49,330 nucleotides of DNA from Gloeocapsa sp. DLM2.Bin57 (lineage in GTDB: Bacteria > Cyanobacteriota > Cyanobacteriia > Cyanobacteriales > Gloeocapsaceae): assembly GCA_007693955.1 (NCBI GenBank), contig RECR01000085.1:1-49330 (forward strand), read 5' to 3'. Positions 45,759 to 49,330 of the stretch are shown here, piece by piece (position 1 is the stretch's first letter; every line of letters starts with the position of its first letter). The notes beneath the pieces are model-generated. The model saw only the letters and a program-made list of their open reading frames with translations. It ran no database searches and was not told the origin of the DNA. The translations under genes and the position numbers were made by a program.

Positions 45759-47066
45759 TTGGTTTCAACAAACTCCTTCAACACCACTAAATCAGAAGAA
45801 ATTTTCACCGCTGCACAAAAATTAATGCCAGGTGGAGTAAGCTCTCCAGTGAGAGCTTTTAAATCCGTAGGAGGACAACCCATAGTCTTCGATCGCGTCA
45901 AAGGAGCTTATATCTGGGATATAGATGGTAACCAGTATATCGATTATATAGGCACATGGGGACCTGCTATCTGTGGTCATACTCATCCTGAAGTAATTAA
46001 CGCCCTTAAAGAAGCTTTAGACAAAGGTACAAGTTTTGGTGCACCTTGTGTACAAGAAAATATTCTCGCCGAAATGGTGATTGACGCAGTACCTAGTATT
46101 GAAATGGTACGTTTTGTCAACTCTGGTACAGAAGCTTGTATGTCGGTTTTACGTTTAATGCGAGCTTATACAGGCAGAGATAAAATCATTAAATTCGAGG
46201 GATGTTACCACGGTCACGCTGATATGTTCCTTGTCAAAGCAGGCTCAGGAGTAGCAACTCTCGGTTTACCCGACTCACCAGGTGTCCCTAAAACCACCAC
46301 TAATAACACTCTCACAGCTCCCTACAACGATTTAGAAGCGGTAAAAGCACTTTTTGCCCAAAATCCAGGGGAAATAGCGGGAGTTATCCTCGAACCAGTA
46401 GTAGGTAATGCTGGTTTTATTCCACCAGAAGCGGGCTTTTTAGAAGGATTACGAGTGCTAACTAGAGAAAGTGGTGCTTTATTGGTTTTTGATGAGGTAA
46501 TGACGGGTTTTCGGATCGCCTACGGTGGAGCACAAGAAAAATTTAACGTAACTCCAGATCTAACTACTCTCGGTAAAGTTATTGGAGGTGGTTTACCAGT
46601 AGGTGCCTACGGTGGTAAAGCTGAGATTATGTCTTTAGTATCTCCGGCTGGACCAATGTATCAAGCTGGCACTCTCTCTGGTAATCCTTTAGCTATGACT
46701 GCGGGAATTAAAACCCTCGAACTTCTACAAAAACCTGGAACTTATGCTTATTTAGAAGCAATCACTAAACAATTAATCGAGGGGTTACTCACAGTAGCGC
46801 AAGAAACAGGTCACGCGGTCACAGGTGGTAATATTAGCGGTATGTTTGGGATGTTTTTTACTAATCAAATAGTACATAACTACGAAGATGCTAAAACTTC
46901 TGATGCCTCTAAATTCGGTCGTTTTCATCGAGGTATGTTAGAAAAAGGGGTTTATCTAGCACCTTCACAGTTTGAAGCTGGTTTTACTTCCTTAGCTCAT
47001 ACCGAGGAAGATGTTAAACAAACTATCGCTGTTGCTAAAGAAGTACTCAAAGATATTCCTGCTTAA
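45759..47066 (+). CDS. hemL: glutamate-1-semialdehyde 2,1-aminomutase
   Basis: HemL makes 5-aminolevulinate from glutamate-1-semialdehyde, feeding chlorophyll, heme and bilin synthesis. The PLP lysine is K273 in [22 protein letters not shown] (242-252) supplies the PLP aspartate; [20 protein letters not shown] and [17 protein letters not shown] are also signature stretches. It is 435 aa. The start is TTG: AGAGG at 45746-45750 sits eight bases upstream and the protein then begins [16 protein letters not shown], as expected. The YdcF-like gene starts inside its last 56 bases. Confidence 0.96.
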   Translation: MVSTNSFNTTKSEEIFTAAQKLMPGGVSSPVRAFKSVGGQPIVFDRVKGAYIWDIDGNQYIDYIGTWGPAICGHTHPEVINALKEALDKGTSFGAPCVQENILAEMVIDAVPSIEMVRFVNSGTEACMSVLRLMRAYTGRDKIIKFEGCYHGHADMFLVKAGSGVATLGLPDSPGVPKTTTNNTLTAPYNDLEAVKALFAQNPGEIAGVILEPVVGNAGFIPPEAGFLEGLRVLTRESGALLVFDEVMTGFRIAYGGAQEKFNVTPDLTTLGKVIGGGLPVGAYGGKAEIMSLVSPAGPMYQAGTLSGNPLAMTAGIKTLELLQKPGTYAYLEAITKQLIEGLLTVAQETGHAVTGGNISGMFGMFFTNQIVHNYEDAKTSDASKFGRFHRGMLEKGVYLAPSQFEAGFTSLAHTEEDVKQTIAVAKEVLKDIPA

Positions 47067-47694
47067 GCTAGTAGGGGTGGGTTTAGGTATTCTCTGTCTG
47101 AGTTTGTTAAGTAAGCTAATTTTTTACTTACCTACCAATCTTAATCATCCTGTTGATGGAATCTTGGTATTAGGAGGGAGTATTTATCGAGAAATCTATG
47201 TAGCAGACTTAGCTATAACTCAACCAGAAATACCTATTCTTATCTCTACTGGTTCAGATGATCCTTGTATTTGGTTAATCTTTGAGGCTAAACAAGCACC
47301 CAAAAATAATGTAGTCTTAGAAAGATGCGCTGATTCTACTTTTGGTAATTTTTTCTCTAGTATTCCTATTCTACAAGATTGGGGAGTACATAAGGTTAAA
47401 TTGATCACCTCTAGTAGTCATCTACCTCGCGCTCTCTGGTTGGCTAAAATTCTCTTTTATTCCCAAGGAATCGCTCTAGAATTAGATATTGCTCCTACCT
47501 ATGGTACTCCCGGTAATCAAGAAACGTGGTTAAAAACTAGTCTAGATATCACCAGAAGCCTTGTCTGGGCTTTGTTATCTCAAGTGATTAAACCTTCCTG
47601 CCATCGCGTTACACCTTTAACTATTATAGATTGGCAAAGATGGGAAACTAGAGGTTTTGTCTGTGAAAGTTTTACCAAGCATAATTTAATTTGA
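47011..47694 (+). CDS. YdcF/DUF218-family membrane protein
   Basis: A single membrane segment (about 16-38) precedes a DUF218 domain: [20 protein letters not shown] (about 49-68), [23 protein letters not shown] and [20 protein letters not shown]. This is the ElyC/SanA/YdcF group, linked in other bacteria to envelope integrity. It has 227 aa. The ATG lies 56 bases inside hemL, and a shorter start cannot be excluded. Downstream, the TGA stop overlaps the -35 hexamer of the promoter in front of the decayed folE. Confidence 0.75.
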   Translation: MLNKLSLLLKKYSKIFLLKLVGVGLGILCLSLLSKLIFYLPTNLNHPVDGILVLGGSIYREIYVADLAITQPEIPILISTGSDDPCIWLIFEAKQAPKNNVVLERCADSTFGNFFSSIPILQDWGVHKVKLITSSSHLPRALWLAKILFYSQGIALELDIAPTYGTPGNQETWLKTSLDITRSLVWALLSQVIKPSCHRVTPLTIIDWQRWETRGFVCESFTKHNLI

Positions 47695-47719
47695 CTAAAC
47701 TGGGGTAATATATGATAAT
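47691..47719 (+). promoter_or_regulatory. sigma-70-type promoter of the folE remnant
   Basis: TTGACT (47691-47696) and GATAAT (47714-47719) are separated by exactly 17 bases. The -35 overlaps the stop codon of the YdcF-like gene and the -10 lies inside the palindrome at 47711-47735. The ATG of the folE remnant is 38 bases beyond the -10. Confidence 0.6.
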
Positions 47720-47735
47720 AAGAATCATTATCATA
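47711..47735 (+). promoter_or_regulatory. Fur/Zur-type operator
   Basis: TATGATAAT (47711-47719) and ATTATCATA (47727-47735) are perfect inverted repeats with the spacer AAGAATC. The inner 19 bases (47714-47732) match the classical Fur consensus GATAATGATAATCATTATC at 17 of 19 positions. Zur boxes in cyanobacteria share the TGATAAT/ATTATCA arms. The operator covers the -10, a classic repressor position. A folE-like start downstream favours Zur over Fur. Confidence 0.7.
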
Positions 47736-47757
47736 TTAAGATTCCTTATCTAATCTC

Positions 47758-47902
47758 ATGACCTTAACCCCATCGAACCCTCGATTAATTACAGAAGCCC
47801 AGCCTGTTGTGACGGAAGCAGAAATGATTGAAGCAGTGAACACCCTACTCTTAGGATTAGGGGAAAATCCAGAGAGGGACTCAAAGATACCCCTAAACGT
47901 GT
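47758..47902 (+). pseudogene. folE: decayed 5' end of GTP cyclohydrolase I
   Basis: The frame opens with ATG and reads like a FolE N-terminus: VVTEAEMIEAVNTLLLGLGE then NPER. After that the frame breaks: family members continue REGLKDTPKRV, and the bases after AGAGAGG give LKDTPKRV only if about four bases (GAAG or equivalent) are restored. As it stands the frame runs SKIPLNV and stops at 47902-47904, 48 codons in. No further FolE similarity is visible beyond KRV, so the catalytic part with the zinc cysteines and histidine is missing. FolE starts tetrahydrofolate and pterin synthesis. A working folE must exist elsewhere in the genome. Confidence 0.85.
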
Positions 47903-47970
47903 AAATATCTGTTGTATTTGGAGTTTAGAGTAGTTTCTTACTAGAGCACTGATGCTGATGGGTGTTCCCT

Positions 47971-47989
47971 AGCGCCTTTTTAAGGCGCT
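47971..47989. repeat. perfect hairpin in the folE-tpiA gap
   Basis: AGCGCCTT-TTT-AAGGCGCT is an eight-bp perfect inverted repeat. The surrounding bases 47905-48059 carry no gene. With the truncation of folE just upstream, this may be the end of a decayed mobile element, such as the subterminal hairpin of an IS200/IS605-type element; I could not confirm this. It could also be a weak terminator, but no T-run follows on either strand. Confidence 0.4.
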
Positions 47990-48059
47990 GGTTCTCAGAA
48001 TCGGAATGAAGCTACGCAGAGCCTGATTGCAGAGCTTAATTTCACTCCCTATGACTACT

Positions 48060-48791
48060 TTAAGGATTAGTATAGTTAACTATGCGCGCAAATCCCACAG
48101 GATCTAAACTAGCACCACCAACTAAAACACCGTCTATTTCAGACTGAGCCATGATTTCATCGATGTTACTCGGTTTAACTGATCCACCATATTGAATAGT
48201 CACATCTTTATTACTTAACTGTGAACGAATTAAACCAATAATGCGATTGGCTTCTTCTGTTTCACAGGTATCACCTGTACCAATCGCCCAAATAGGCTCA
48301 TAAGCTATGACGAGGTTATCTTGATCTGTATCGACTAAACCTTTTTTGATTTGATTAATAATGATGTTTTCTGTTTCGCCCGCGTCTCGCTGGGCTTTAG
48401 TTTCTCCAATACAGAGAATAGGAGTTAAACCATGTCTTTGGGCTGCTAACAGACGAAAATTAACCGTTTCATTGGTATCTGCAAAATATTGACGACGCTC
48501 GCTGTGACCAACGATAACGTATTTAACCCCTATTTCCTTGAGCATTCCTCCTGATATTTCCCCAGTATATGCTCCCATATCCTCCCAGTGGATATTCTGT
48601 GCTCCTATTTGCACCCCTGAGTTATCTACATATTTACTAAGAAAGCTTAGACAGGTAAAAGGCACACACAAGACTACCTCTTTATTGGCGCTACACTCTG
48701 TGATTTTAGATTTAAATACTTGCCAAAACTCCAGGGCTTCTGACTGGGTTTTGTACATTTTCCAGTTACCTGCAATGATAATTTTACGCAC
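48060..48791 (-). CDS. tpiA: triosephosphate isomerase
   Basis: TpiA interconverts dihydroxyacetone phosphate and glyceraldehyde-3-phosphate in glycolysis and the Calvin cycle. The catalytic residues are present: N9 and K11 in [10 protein letters not shown]96 in IVGHSERRQ and E165 in [11 protein letters not shown]; the loop after E165 is the flexible phosphate lid. It is 243 aa. The start is GTG, giving [12 protein letters not shown]; no ATG lies nearby and no strong Shine-Dalgarno is seen. It appears monocistronic. Confidence 0.95.
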   Translation of the reverse strand: MRKIIIAGNWKMYKTQSEALEFWQVFKSKITECSANKEVVLCVPFTCLSFLSKYVDNSGVQIGAQNIHWEDMGAYTGEISGGMLKEIGVKYVIVGHSERRQYFADTNETVNFRLLAAQRHGLTPILCIGETKAQRDAGETENIIINQIKKGLVDTDQDNLVIAYEPIWAIGTGDTCETEEANRIIGLIRSQLSNKDVTIQYGGSVKPSNIDEIMAQSEIDGVLVGGASLDPVGFARIVNYTNP

Positions 48792-48850
48792 TGTTTCTAT
48801 TCTATTTACTTTTAGACATAAAATATAATATTATAGCTTAACTAAGTAAA

Positions 48851-48879
48851 AATAAAAAAAGTTCTCCTCTGAAGAGAAC
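48851..48879 (-). terminator. terminator after the PEP-CTERM gene fragment
   Basis: On the minus strand GTTCTC-TTCAGAG-GAGAAC (48879 to 48861) is followed by TTTTTTTATTTTT. This is a strong Rho-independent terminator for the 48909 frame and lies upstream of tpiA, so tpiA needs its own promoter in 48792-48850. Confidence 0.85.
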
Positions 48880-48908
48880 CCCATCTAACATGAACTGATT
48901 ATTAATGA

Positions 48909-49223
48909 TTATTTTTGGGCTTTTTTATGGGCTTTTTTCAAAGCAGGAAGAGCCGCTACAGCAAACCCAGTACCTAAAATAGTTAGAGGCTCGGGAATAG
49001 CTTCAAAAGTAGCATCTACAAGTCTAAATCTAACGGTGTCGTCATCGTTAAGAGCGAAAAAATCAAAGGAAGTGCCCACTAGGTTGTCATTAGAATAGTT
49101 AACTGTGACTGTACCAGAATCACCAGGAGTGGTAGGGAAGGTAGGACCACCATTGACGGAAATACCAAGGCTACGAGCGTTTGCAGAACCTAGAAGTTGA
49201 CTATAGGTAACCGAAAGTGACAT
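48909..49223 (-). pseudogene. 5'-truncated PEP-CTERM protein gene
   Basis: The frame of 104 aa (ATG at 49223) ends in a complete PEP-CTERM signal: IPEPLTILGTGFAVAALPAL then KKAHKKAQK. The part before it, with GTVTVNYSNDNLVGTSFDFF and DDDTVRFRLVDATFEAI, looks like the last strands of a beta-sandwich domain. There is no signal peptide, which every PEP-CTERM protein needs to be exported, so the 5' part is probably missing. The TTG six codons upstream gives no signal peptide either, and the frame is closed by TAA at 49245-49247. A strong terminator follows. It may be a remnant, or the true 5' end may lie beyond a frameshift outside this view. Confidence 0.55.
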
Positions 49224-49330
49224 ACTCCTACACCGAATCAAAGATTACGCTGTAGGCTTCTTGTCTTTCACCTTCAGAGATGATTGACCGTTTTTGAGTG
49301 AGGCGATGCCCATCCCCACTTTTTTAATTA
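49224..49330. other. window end upstream of the truncated PEP-CTERM gene
   Basis: The minus strand has a 22-codon open frame (49313-49245) starting MGIASLKNGQSSLKV, in frame with the PEP-CTERM fragment but separated from it by one stop. TCCTACA (49226-49232) and TGTAGG (49251-49256) form a short inverted repeat. The sequence does not resemble a PEP-CTERM N-terminus, which suggests foreign DNA joined to the gene. The window ends before this can be resolved. Confidence 0.3.

Noticed and set aside
1-49330. tRNA or rRNA genes
   Set aside because: No cloverleaf-like or rRNA-like sequence was noticed in the intergenic gaps; this was judged by eye only.

Overview
The window looks like a chromosomal piece of an AT-rich, probably unicellular cyanobacterium. 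The evidence is the very frequent GCGATCGC (HIP1) octamers, a CyanoQ/PsbQ photosystem II lipoprotein, a CrtR-type carotenoid hydroxylase, C5-pathway hemL, and a ribosomal superoperon in the cyanobacterial order (rplC to rpsQ and on to rpmE-prfA, with truA inside and no rpsJ, rpsN or rpmD). I cannot name the genus with confidence.

Layout. 1-8.9 kb: crtR and pyrD on the minus strand; hopanoid gene hpnH, magnesium transporter mgtE and a membrane-anchored seven-bladed WD40 protein on the plus strand; then two exported PEP-CTERM proteins on the minus strand, one a vanadium-haloperoxidase/PAP2-type enzyme, with a Fur-like palindrome at the head of the pair. 8.9-25.3 kb: an almost gapless minus-strand run of translation and secretion genes from rplC down to prfA, including the small rpmJ. 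25.3-26.9 kb: a gene-poor stretch with a broken copy of the tail of the intact Uma2-family gene that follows. 26.9-34 kb: a group 2 sigma factor, priA, a two-domain phosphotransferase/P-loop kinase and an FtsH3-like protease. 34.1-37.8 kb: a tight arsM-arsS-transporter operon, probably for arsenosugar synthesis and movement. 37.8-43.5 kb: a MOSC protein, an exported unknown, and a minus-strand operon of a DegT aminotransferase, CyanoQ and a FAD amine oxidase; then a second Uma2 gene. 43.4-47.7 kb: moeA, a DUF4332 protein, a membrane unknown, hemL and a YdcF-like protein. 47.7-49.3 kb: a decayed folE start behind a Fur/Zur-like operator, tpiA, and a 5'-truncated PEP-CTERM gene at the edge.

Most genes are housekeeping. 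The parts most worth a second look are the arsM-arsS-GPH transporter operon, the promoter-operator left in front of a dead folE, the haloperoxidase/PEP-CTERM pair with its Fur-like site, the partial Uma2 duplication, and the cysteine-rich insert in the DegT aminotransferase. No tRNA, rRNA, CRISPR array or intact insertion sequence was found by reading.
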